Shown: positions 1 through 6,124 of the stretch, piece after piece
How the letters are laid out: every line of letters starts with the position of its first letter
Position numbering within the stretch: position 1 is the stretch's first letter
DNA from: Lachnospiraceae bacterium UBA6452
GTDB taxonomy: Bacteria; Bacillota; Clostridia; Lachnospirales; Lachnospiraceae
Assembly (NCBI GenBank): GCA_002441865.1
Contig: DJNY01000137.1
Coordinates: 1-12,829 of the forward strand
Direction: 5' to 3'
Length of the DNA stretch: 12,829 bases
Notes under the pieces: model-generated
Seen by the model: the letters and a program-made list of their open reading frames with translations, nothing else
Databases searched by the model: none
What the model was told of the DNA's origin: nothing
Made by a program: the position numbers and the translations under genes

Positions 1-18
1 GAAAAGGAGGAAAACAAT

Positions 19-1053
19 ATGTCACAGTTTAAATTTTCAGTAGGACCATGGAACGTGCATCCGGGAGCGGATTCTTACGGACCGGCAACAAGAGCAGATA
101 TTCCGGCAGAGGAAAAATATAAAAAATTTGCAGAGCTTGGTTTCTCTGCGGTACAGTTCCATGATGATGATGCAGTACCGAACATCAATGATTACACGGA
201 AGAAGAAATTAAGGAAAAGGCAAGAGAATTAAAGAAAACGTTAGACAAGTACAACTTAAAGGCAGAGTTCGTGGCACCTCGTCTCTGGATGGATGAGCAC
301 ACGCAGGATGGCGGATTCATGAGCACTTCCAAGGAAGACAGAGAGTACGCCATGTGGAGAGCTTACCGTTCTATCGATATCGCAAATGAGCTTGGTACAG
401 ATATGATCGTGCTCTGGCTGGCAAGAGAAGGTACTTTATGTGCAGAGTCAAAATCTCCCGTATGGGCAACCAAGATGCTGATAGAAGCGATCAACAAGAT
501 GCTGGAATATGATCCGAAGATCCGTGTCTGCATCGAGCCAAAGCCAAATGAACCGATCGACAGAAGTATCTGTGGTACAATGGGACATGTGATGGCAATC
601 TCAGCAGCTACGATCGATCCTTCCCGTGTCGGAGGTAATCTGGAAAGTGCACATGCGATCCTGGCAGGTCTGGATCCGGCAAATGAGATCGGCTTTGCAA
701 TGGCAATGGGCAAGCTGATGACAGTTCACTTAAATGACCAGAACGGAATCCGTTACGATCAGGATAAATCCTTCGGTGTAGAAAATCTGCGTGCTGCTTT
801 TAATCAGGTAAAGGTTCTGAAGGAAAACGGCTACGGAAGCCATGGCGAATATGTCGGACTGGATGTAAAAGCAATGCGTACCACAAAGGACGAAGACAGC
901 TACAAGCATTTGGAAAACAGCCTGAAGGTATTCAAAGCACTGGAAGAAAAGGTAGACAGATTTGATTATGATTTCCAGAAGAAATGTGTGGAAAACAGAG
1001 ACTTCGAAGCACTTGAAATGTATGTGATGAATTTACTGATGGGGATTGAATAA
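19..1053 (+). CDS. Class I xylose isomerase-like sugar isomerase (TIM barrel), substrate unknown
   Basis: A cytosolic metal-dependent TIM-barrel protein of 344 residues, expected to interconvert an aldose and a ketose. The landmarks follow actinobacterial (class I) xylose isomerase in order: FHDDD at 47-51 (catalytic His48 and its Asp partner), LWLAREG at 132-138, IEPKPNEP at 172-179 (Glu173 metal ligand, Lys175), NLESAH with Glu209 and His212, YDQD with Asp247 and Asp249, and LDVK with Asp282. Two things differ from true xylose isomerases, judged by alignment from memory. The metal-1 aspartate (Asp245 in Streptomyces) is His237 in VHLNDQNG, and the N-terminal pocket Trp of TVGWQG is missing. 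At 344 residues it is also shorter than the usual 385-390. AAGGAGG at 4-10 sets the ATG start. It is probably the first or an internal gene of an operon with the kinase 2 bases downstream. The fold is certain; xylose as substrate is doubtful. Confidence 0.85.
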   Translation: MSQFKFSVGPWNVHPGADSYGPATRADIPAEEKYKKFAELGFSAVQFHDDDAVPNINDYTEEEIKEKARELKKTLDKYNLKAEFVAPRLWMDEHTQDGGFMSTSKEDREYAMWRAYRSIDIANELGTDMIVLWLAREGTLCAESKSPVWATKMLIEAINKMLEYDPKIRVCIEPKPNEPIDRSICGTMGHVMAISAATIDPSRVGGNLESAHAILAGLDPANEIGFAMAMGKLMTVHLNDQNGIRYDQDKSFGVENLRAAFNQVKVLKENGYGSHGEYVGLDVKAMRTTKDEDSYKHLENSLKVFKALEEKVDRFDYDFQKKCVENRDFEALEMYVMNLLMGIE

Positions 1054-1055
1054 GT

Positions 1056-2177
1056 ATGGAAAAAAAGAAGGTAATCGCGGCAGGTCATATCTGCCTTGAT
1101 ATCACACCGATGTTTCCGGACAGAAAAGTACAGCATCCGGGGGAGATCCTATCCCCCGGAAAGCTTCTGGAGGTTGGCGCGGCTGATGTACATACAGGTG
1201 GCAGCGTTGCCAACACGGGTCTTGCCATGAAGAAGCTTGGTGCAGATGTATCTTTGATGGGAAAGGTCGGAAAAGATGCTTTTGGCAATATGATCCTGGA
1301 TATATTGAAAAAACATGATGCGGATACGGATATGCTGATCGAAGAGGGAGAAGAGACCTCTTATTCTGTCGTGCTTGCAATTCCGGGGATCGACCGCATC
1401 TTTTTGCATAATGCCGGGGCAAACCGTCATTTTAAGGCGGCGGATATTCCGCAGGAAAAGCTGGAAGAAGCATCACTGTTTCATTTTGGTTACCCACCGC
1501 TAATGCCGGAAATGTATGCAGATAACGGTGCTGAGCTTGTTTCACTGATGAAACGCGCAAAAGCTGCAGGCGTGGCAACTTCACTGGATATGGCAGCGGT
1601 AGATGAAAATGCACCGGCAGGACAGGCAGACTGGAAAGAAATCCTGAAAAATGTGCTGCCGATTGTAGATTTCTTTGTGCCAAGCGTGGAAGAGCTCTGC
1701 TTTATGCTGGATCGTGAGCGGTTTCATGCGTGGCAAAAGCGGGCAGACGGACGGGATATCACGGAAATTCTGGACGTGGAGAAAGATATCCGCCCTTTGG
1801 CAGAGCAGTGTATGGAGCTGGGCGCAAAGGTGCTGCTGATCAAATGCGGTGTTCCGGGCATGTATCTTCGCACGACGGATAAGGATGCACTGAAGGAGAT
1901 TGGTAGTAAGGCAGAGCTTTCCGCTGATACATGGGCAGAGAAAGAGATCTTTGAGAGAAGCTATGTACCGGACAGAGTACGTTCCGGAACAGGAGCGGGC
2001 GATTCGAGCATCGCGGCATTTCTGACTGCCATGCTGGAAGGCTGTGAGCCGGAGGAAGCACTGCATCTGGCAGCGGCGACCGGTGCCTGCTGTGTGACGG
2101 AATATGATGCCTTAAGCGGACTGAAACCATTTGATGAGCTGCGGGCAAAGATCGCCGCAGGTTGGAATAAAATGTGA
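1056..2177 (+). CDS. PfkB-family sugar kinase
   Basis: A 373-residue ribokinase/PfkB-fold kinase that phosphorylates a sugar with ATP in the cytosol. The family signs are Asp15 in the N-terminal GHICLDI, the first signature GGSVANTG at 48-55, and the C-terminal anion-hole and catalytic motif GTGAGD at 311-316, with Asp316 as the expected base. The usual Asp at the start of DTxGAGD is Ser here. The protein is longer than the typical 300-330; the extra length lies around residues 215-250 and 285-305. The start codon is 2 bases after the isomerase stop, with a weak GGGGAT site at 1041-1046 inside the isomerase end, so the two are probably translationally coupled. Position between an isomerase and a bisphosphate-type aldolase suggests it phosphorylates the ketose made by the isomerase, or a ketose phosphate. 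The exact sugar and the phosphorylated carbon cannot be read from the sequence. Confidence 0.85.
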   Translation: MEKKKVIAAGHICLDITPMFPDRKVQHPGEILSPGKLLEVGAADVHTGGSVANTGLAMKKLGADVSLMGKVGKDAFGNMILDILKKHDADTDMLIEEGEETSYSVVLAIPGIDRIFLHNAGANRHFKAADIPQEKLEEASLFHFGYPPLMPEMYADNGAELVSLMKRAKAAGVATSLDMAAVDENAPAGQADWKEILKNVLPIVDFFVPSVEELCFMLDRERFHAWQKRADGRDITEILDVEKDIRPLAEQCMELGAKVLLIKCGVPGMYLRTTDKDALKEIGSKAELSADTWAEKEIFERSYVPDRVRSGTGAGDSSIAAFLTAMLEGCEPEEALHLAAATGACCVTEYDALSGLKPFDELRAKIAAGWNKM

Positions 2178-2180
2178 TAA

Positions 2181-2208
2181 ATGTCATGCATCATCAGGTG
2201 CATGACAT
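2181..2208 (+). promoter_or_regulatory. Perfect 10-bp intercistronic hairpin between kinase and aldolase
   Basis: ATGTCATGCA (2181-2190) and TGCATGACAT (2199-2208) are exact inverted repeats around an 8-base loop. The hairpin lies 3 bases after the kinase stop and 4 bases before the AAGGAGG (2213-2219) of the aldolase. There is no T-run after it, so it is not an intrinsic terminator. It may stabilise or punctuate the mRNA to set a different protein level for the aldolase, or be a DNA operator; the sequence does not decide. Confidence 0.6.
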
Positions 2209-2226
2209 ATGTAAGGAGGAAAAAAG

Positions 2227-3072
2227 ATGTTAGTCAATATGAATGATGTCCTGCTGCCTGCAAAGAAAGGCGGCTATGGAGTTGGATTTTTTAATGCGGT
2301 CAATGTAGAGATGGCAAGAGCCATCATTGAAACAGCAGAAGAACTGAGAGCACCGGTTATGGTCGGAACGGCAGAAATCCTGCTGCCCGCCATGGAACTG
2401 ACAAGGGTAGCGGAATATCTGATCCCAATGGCAGAAAAGGCAAGTGTGCCTGTCTGTGTGCATTACGATCACGGTCTGACCTTTGAAAGATGTATGCAGG
2501 CACTGGAGCTTGGATTTACTTCTATTATGTATGACTGTTCTACTGCTCCTTATGAGGAAAATATCGATAAGGTGGCTGAAATGGTAAAGATCTGTCATGC
2601 GATGGGCAGAACGGTAGAGGGTGAGCTGGGGCATGTCGGCGATAATGCGGGTGCAGGGAAACTGGAAAATCCAAGTGACTATTTTACAGATCCGGAAACA
2701 GCCGCAGATTTTGTAAAACGGACAGGTGTGGATTCTCTGGCGGTAGCAGTCGGTAACGCACATGGCGATTATGCATTTCCGCCGAAGCTGGATTTTGACC
2801 GCATTCATGTGATCGCGGAAAAGACAGGCATTCCGCTTGTACTGCATGGCGGCAGCGGACTTTCCGATACAGATTTTAAGACGGCAGTTAAGGAAGGAGT
2901 TGCCAAAGTCAATATCTTTACGGATATCGATAAGGCGGGAAAACGTGGCGTTGAAGCAGGTCTTGCGGCAGGAGCAAAGTCCATGATGGGACTCATTCCA
3001 TATGAGATCGATGCCATGAAAGAGGTTGTCCGTGACAAGATTTTGTTATTCGGTTCGAATGAAAAAGTCTGA
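2227..3072 (+). CDS. Class II ketose-bisphosphate aldolase (fructose/tagatose-bisphosphate type)
   Basis: A 281-residue zinc-dependent aldolase expected to cleave a ketose phosphate into DHAP and an aldehyde (an aldehyde phosphate if the substrate is a bisphosphate). Visible motifs are VHYDHG with catalytic Asp81 and zinc ligand His82, EGELGHVG with Glu131 and Glu133, VGNAHGDY with zinc ligand His179, LHGGSG with zinc ligand His207, and KVNIFTD at 227-233 for phosphate and substrate binding. Length and residue spacing are close to the GatY/KbaY tagatose-bisphosphate aldolase and short bacterial FbaA groups rather than the longer 360-residue E. coli FbaA. It has a strong AAGGAGG at 2213-2219, 7 bases from ATG. 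As the third gene behind an isomerase and a PfkB kinase it completes an isomerase-kinase-aldolase route. The substrate stereochemistry is not predictable here. Confidence 0.88.
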   Translation: MLVNMNDVLLPAKKGGYGVGFFNAVNVEMARAIIETAEELRAPVMVGTAEILLPAMELTRVAEYLIPMAEKASVPVCVHYDHGLTFERCMQALELGFTSIMYDCSTAPYEENIDKVAEMVKICHAMGRTVEGELGHVGDNAGAGKLENPSDYFTDPETAADFVKRTGVDSLAVAVGNAHGDYAFPPKLDFDRIHVIAEKTGIPLVLHGGSGLSDTDFKTAVKEGVAKVNIFTDIDKAGKRGVEAGLAAGAKSMMGLIPYEIDAMKEVVRDKILLFGSNEKV

Positions 3073-3075
3073 AAA

Positions 3076-3134
3076 TGCACAAAATACTGGAAACGGAGCA
3101 TAAACGGGAACAGTATGTTGCAATATTTTGTGCA
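3076..3134. repeat. 11-bp inverted repeat flanking a 37-base spacer after the aldolase
   Basis: TGCACAAAATA (3076-3086) and TATTTTGTGCA (3124-3134) are exact inverted copies. Inside them CTG (3087-3089) can pair with CAG (3111-3113), with a bulge on the right side. The right arm overlaps the spacer of the promoter at 3118-3146. It could be an end-of-operon RNA structure or a protein-binding site; it lacks a following T-run. Confidence 0.55.
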
Positions 3135-3146
3135 ATATGATACAAT
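3118..3146 (+). promoter_or_regulatory. Sigma-70-type promoter for the OPT-PqqD operon
   Basis: TTGCAA (3118-3123), a 17-base spacer and TACAAT (3141-3146), with TG at 3138-3139 giving an extended -10. The expected start near 3153 leaves a leader of about 135 bases before the OPT gene. Another inverted pair, TTTTGTG (3126-3132) and CACAAAA (3147-3153), brackets the -10 box and could be an operator. The match to consensus is seen; activity is inferred. Confidence 0.6.
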
Positions 3147-3157
3147 CACAAAAGTTA

Positions 3158-3187
3158 GCGTTGGCTACTCGTTAGCCAACGCATTTT
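3158..3187 (+). terminator. Hairpin with short T-run (possible terminator of the sugar operon)
   Basis: GCGTTGGCTA (3158-3167) pairs perfectly with TAGCCAACGC (3173-3182) around a 5-base loop, followed by ATTTT. Read from the aldolase side it looks like an intrinsic terminator with a weak T-tract. Read from the promoter at 3118-3146 it would form the first structure of the new transcript, too close to the start to terminate it, and may instead protect the 5' end. Confidence 0.55.
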
Positions 3188-3200
3188 ATATGGAAGAAAC

Positions 3201-3249
3201 AAAATCAGTATGTGCGAAGCACGACTGACGACGAAGTCGGCAGGATTTT
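3201..3249 (+). promoter_or_regulatory. Possible branched RNA structure in the OPT leader
   Basis: AAAATC (3201-3206) can close with GATTTT (3244-3249) around two small hairpins: GTGC-GAA-GCAC (3212-3222) and GACT/AGTC (3223-3226 with 3235-3238). The bases sit 20-90 upstream of the OPT start. It matches no riboswitch or T-box class I recognise. The pairing is seen by eye; function is unproven. Confidence 0.35.
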
Positions 3250-3288
3250 CTGGTAAAAGCAACAAAGATCAGGAGGAATACATTACAA

Positions 3289-5211
3289 ATGGAAGAAAAA
3301 GAAACTATGAAACCTTACATCAGCGCAGACCGGACGCTGCATGAAATGACACCGCTTTCTGTCATTGTCGGTATCATTCTTGCAATCGTCTTTGGTGCTG
3401 CCAATGCATATCTGGGACTGCGTGTCGGTATGACCGTATCCGCATCGATCCCGGCGGCTGTTCTTGGTATGGGCGTTTATCGCCTGTGCAGAAAAAAAGA
3501 TACGATCCTGGAAAGCAACATGGTACAGACGATCGGTTCGGCAGGGGAATCACTTGCAGCCGGTGCGATCTTTACAATGCCGGCGCTTTTTTTATGGGCG
3601 CAGGAGGAAGGCACCAAAATGCCGGACATTATGGAAATTGCCCTCATTGCCCTGATCGGCGGACTGCTTGGTATCTGCTTTATGGTACCGCTCCGGAAAG
3701 CACTGATCGTAAAGGAACATGGAACACTGCCTTATCCGGAAGGGACTGCCTGTGCGGAAGTACTGCTGGCGGGAGAAAAGGGTGGTGCAAATGCATCGGT
3801 TGTATTCCTTGGCATGGGAATCGCAGCACTGTTTAAATTTATTGTAGACGGTCTGAAGGTCGTATCTTCTGCCGTTACCGTGACTGTACAGAAAATTCAC
3901 GGAGAGATCAGTGCGCAGGTCTATCCGGCGCTTGTCAGCGTGGGATACATCTGTGGCTTTAAGATTTCTTCTTATATGTTTGCGGGCGGTATTTTAGGCT
4001 GGCTCGTACTCATTCCGATGATCTATTTGTTTGGTGCAGATACCACATTATTCCCGGCGAGTGTATCGGTACATGAGCTTTGGGAGCAGGCAGGCGCATC
4101 CGGTATCTGGAGCAGCTATATCCGTTATATCGGTGCAGGTGCTGTGGCAACAGGCGGTATTGTGAGTCTGATCAAGTCTCTGCCGCTGATCATCAGAACA
4201 TTCGCAGACGCGATGAAGGGACTGAAAGGATCCGGGAAACAGGCAAATGAGCTGCGTACCGAAAAAGACCTGAAGATGTCAGTCGTTCTCATTATGCTGG
4301 CAATCCTTATTGCTGCTATCGCAGTGACACCGGTCATTCCGATCGACGTGATCGGTGCGGTCGTGATCGTTATTTTCGGTTTCTTCTTTGCAACCGTTTC
4401 TTCCCGTATGGTAGGACTGGTCGGAAGCTCCAATAACCCGGTATCCGGTATGGCGATCGCAACACTGCTTGTGACAACCGTCCTGCTGAAAGCAACCGGT
4501 CACACAGGCATGTCCGGTATGACAGCAGCGATCGCGATCGGTTCCGTGATCTGTATTGTAGCTGCAATGGCAGGCGATATGTCGCAGGATTTAAAGACCG
4601 GTTATATTTTAGGTGCAACACCGGTGAAACAGCAGTATGGTGAAATGATCGGAACGGTTGTATCTGCTGTGACGATCGGTTTTGTATTATATCTGTTAAA
4701 TGCAGCATGGGGATTTGGTACTCCGGAGCTTTCCACACCACAGGCAACACTCATGAAGATGATCGTAGAAGGTGTTATGGGTGGTAATCTGCCATGGACA
4801 CTTGTTTTCATCGGTGTCTTTATCGCACTTGCGGTAGAGCTTCTTGGCATTCCGGTACTGCCGTTTGCCATTGGTCTGTATCTGCCGATCGAGCTCAGCT
4901 CCTGCATTATGATCGGCGGTATTTTACGCTGGGCACTGGAAAAGAAAAAATATAAGAGCCAGGAGCAGAAGGAAAGCACGATTTCAAACGGTGTGCTCTG
5001 TTGTTCCGGTATGATCGCAGGCGAAGGTCTGGTTGGTATTTTACTGGCTGTATTTGCGATTGTAAAAATTAACGGAAGATCACTTGCAGATTATGTGGAT
5101 CTGTCAGGCAGTGTAAATCTTGGACAGGTCGGATCCCTTGTTGTGCTTGCCCTCATCATTTTAACGATCCTGAAATTTACGATCTGGAATAAAAAGGTTG
5201 ACAAAGAGTAA
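3289..5211 (+). CDS. OPT-family oligopeptide transporter
   Basis: A 640-residue polytopic inner-membrane protein with about 14-16 hydrophobic segments across its whole length, the usual size for bacterial OPT proteins. Family marks are the early VGIILAIVFGAANAYLGLRVG stretch (its first half lies near residue 26), the cytoplasmic-loop motif GTLPYPEGTACAEVL from residue 145, and SNNPVSGM near residues 381-388 in a conserved half-helix. OPT proteins are secondary transporters that import small peptides or metal chelates with protons. A soluble Lys-rich stretch near residues 305-325 separates two membrane halves. AGGAGG at 3271-3276 is 12 bases from the ATG, slightly long; Met7 is a possible alternative. 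The downstream PqqD-like gene begins 2 bases after the stop, so the two proteins are probably made together. The peptide or chelate carried is unknown. Confidence 0.9.
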   Translation: MEEKETMKPYISADRTLHEMTPLSVIVGIILAIVFGAANAYLGLRVGMTVSASIPAAVLGMGVYRLCRKKDTILESNMVQTIGSAGESLAAGAIFTMPALFLWAQEEGTKMPDIMEIALIALIGGLLGICFMVPLRKALIVKEHGTLPYPEGTACAEVLLAGEKGGANASVVFLGMGIAALFKFIVDGLKVVSSAVTVTVQKIHGEISAQVYPALVSVGYICGFKISSYMFAGGILGWLVLIPMIYLFGADTTLFPASVSVHELWEQAGASGIWSSYIRYIGAGAVATGGIVSLIKSLPLIIRTFADAMKGLKGSGKQANELRTEKDLKMSVVLIMLAILIAAIAVTPVIPIDVIGAVVIVIFGFFFATVSSRMVGLVGSSNNPVSGMAIATLLVTTVLLKATGHTGMSGMTAAIAIGSVICIVAAMAGDMSQDLKTGYILGATPVKQQYGEMIGTVVSAVTIGFVLYLLNAAWGFGTPELSTPQATLMKMIVEGVMGGNLPWTLVFIGVFIALAVELLGIPVLPFAIGLYLPIELSSCIMIGGILRWALEKKKYKSQEQKESTISNGVLCCSGMIAGEGLVGILLAVFAIVKINGRSLADYVDLSGSVNLGQVGSLVVLALIILTILKFTIWNKKVDKE

Positions 5212-5213
5212 CT

Positions 5214-5552
5214 ATGAAAAAACAAGATAATTTTCTGGAATATATCCCTAAGATCAAAGAGGGATTAAACTGGAAACTGGAAAAAGAGCATGTCATCATT
5301 GATATGGAAAACAAAGGTCTGGCAAACCGTATTGCACAGCTTTGTTTTGGCAGACCGAAGGTCAGCCATATTACGCTGGAAGAGCTGGGCAGCTTCATTT
5401 GGCAGCAGATCGATGGTGAGAAAAGCATCCTGCAGATCGGGGAACTGGTGCAGGAAGCCTTTGGCGAGAAAGCGGAGCCCTTATATGAAAGACTGGCACA
5501 GTATATGAAGACATTGTATGGACGAGGATTTATCACGTTCCGGAAAGTATAA
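5214..5552 (+). CDS. PqqD-like protein (RiPP-recognition-element fold)
   Basis: A 112-residue soluble protein. Residues about 48-108 have the PqqD winged-helix pattern: HITLEELGSFIWQQIDG (52-68), then a hydrophobic helix with IGELVQEAFG (75-84), and a final helix ending in YGRGFI (102-107). In known families PqqD binds the leader part of a precursor peptide and hands it to a radical SAM enzyme. No such enzyme, precursor or protease is within this window. The start is 2 bases after the OPT stop with only a weak AAAGAG site (5203-5208), indicating translational coupling to the transporter. Inference: it may bind a peptide moved by the transporter, or regulate it. The N-terminal 45 residues are Lys/Glu rich and have no match I recognise. 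Confidence 0.8.
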   Translation: MKKQDNFLEYIPKIKEGLNWKLEKEHVIIDMENKGLANRIAQLCFGRPKVSHITLEELGSFIWQQIDGEKSILQIGELVQEAFGEKAEPLYERLAQYMKTLYGRGFITFRKV

Positions 5553-5589
5553 CGTGCATATGCAAAAATAAAAAGGAAACTATCCTAAG

Positions 5590-5633
5590 AATCCCGGATG
5601 TAACAGCCTGTAGCTGTTCTGTCCGGGATTTTA
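5590..5633 (+). terminator. Intrinsic terminator after the PqqD-like gene
   Basis: AATCCCGGA (5590-5598) pairs with TCCGGGATT (5622-5630), and inside it AACAGC (5602-5607) pairs with GCTGTT (5613-5618), separated by a 3-by-3 internal loop. A short run of Ts follows. It ends the OPT-PqqD operon and separates it from the BlaI promoter. Confidence 0.8.
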
Positions 5634-5665
5634 CTATGCCACATTTATTATTTTAGAATTGCATA

Positions 5666-5694
5666 TTGACAGCATTGGTTTATAGTTATAAACT
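5666..5694 (+). promoter_or_regulatory. Promoter of the BlaI-M56 operon
   Basis: A perfect TTGACA -35 box at 5666-5671. The -10 lies in the AT-rich palindrome: TATAAA at 5687-5692 (15-base spacer) or TAAACT at 5689-5694 (17-base spacer). The first operator covers the spacer and -10, which fits autorepression. The leader to the ATG at 5759 is about 60 bases and contains the second operator. Confidence 0.7.
5678..5693. promoter_or_regulatory. Operator 1 for the BlaI-type repressor
   Basis: GTTTATAGTTATAAAC is a near-perfect dyad with one central mismatch, lying over the spacer and -10 of the promoter. It is 29 bp centre to centre from a second, perfect copy. BlaI/MecI-family repressors bind paired dyads in their own promoters; the assignment here rests on position. 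Confidence 0.7.
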
Positions 5695-5705
5695 AAAACC
5701 ACAAA

Positions 5706-5723
5706 GGTTTATAATTATAAACC
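5706..5723. promoter_or_regulatory. Operator 2 for the BlaI-type repressor
   Basis: GGTTTATAATTATAAACC is a perfect 18-bp palindrome with the same GTTTATA-TATAAAC core as operator 1, placed just downstream of the promoter. I saw no further copy of this core elsewhere in the window, so only autoregulation is visible. Confidence 0.72.
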
Positions 5724-5758
5724 AGCAACCAAAAGAACACCGGAGAGGAGTATGGCAA

Positions 5759-6121
5759 ATGGAATATGCAAAGTTATGTGACAGTGAATATCGCTTTATG
5801 TGCGTGATCTGGGAAGCGGAGCCGGTAAGCTCCGGACAACTGGTCAGCTTATGTCAGGAAAAGCTGGGATGGAAGAAATCAACGACTTATACCGTTCTCA
5901 GAAAGCTGTGTGAAAAGGGCTATCTGGAAAATAAAGACACGATCGTATCAGCACTGGTATCCAAAGAACAGATACAGGCAAAGGAATCGGAGGAGTTTGT
6001 GGAGCGAACCTTTGACGGATCCCTGCCCGGTTTTATCGCAGCCTTTCTGGGTGGCAGAAAGATATCCGGCGAGGAAGCGGAAGCACTGAAACAGATGATC
6101 GAGGCACATAAGGAGGAATAG
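5759..6121 (+). CDS. BlaI/MecI-family transcriptional repressor
   Basis: A 120-residue cytosolic winged-helix repressor. The N-terminal DNA-binding domain includes LCDSEYRFMCVIWEAEPVS (6-24) and the recognition helix region KKSTTYTVLRKLCEKGYL (39-56), typical of this family. The C-terminal dimerisation helices contain SEEFVERTFDGSLPGFIAAF (77-96), where family members are inactivated by proteolysis. The open frame extends upstream to 5666, but that start would lie on the -35 box; the ATG at 5759 has GGAGAGGAG at 5742-5750, 8 bases away, and is chosen. The partner M56 protease begins 3 bases after the stop. The repressor probably controls its own operon through the two palindromes. No beta-lactamase is nearby, so resistance is not implied. 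Confidence 0.88.
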   Translation: MEYAKLCDSEYRFMCVIWEAEPVSSGQLVSLCQEKLGWKKSTTYTVLRKLCEKGYLENKDTIVSALVSKEQIQAKESEEFVERTFDGSLPGFIAAFLGGRKISGEEAEALKQMIEAHKEE

Positions 6122-6124
6122 CAG

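Noticed and set aside
1581..2066. Long antisense open frames opposite the kinase, aldolase and M56 genes
   Set aside because: They lack ribosome sites, have compositions expected of the complementary strand and lie opposite clearly conserved proteins.
3189..3227. 12-codon open frame beginning ATGGAAGAAACA in the OPT leader, a possible leader peptide
   Set aside because: No ribosome site precedes it; the upstream bases are the arm and tail of a hairpin.
3244..3258. CodY-box-like sequence GATTTTCTGGTAAAA upstream of the OPT gene
   Set aside because: About five mismatches to the 15-base consensus, mostly in the right half; too weak to claim although peptide transporters are common CodY targets.
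5666..5758. Upstream extension of the BlaI-type gene from a TTG at 5666
   Set aside because: It would start on the -35 box and translate through both operators; the ATG at 5759 has a well-placed GGAGAGGAG and matches the family length.
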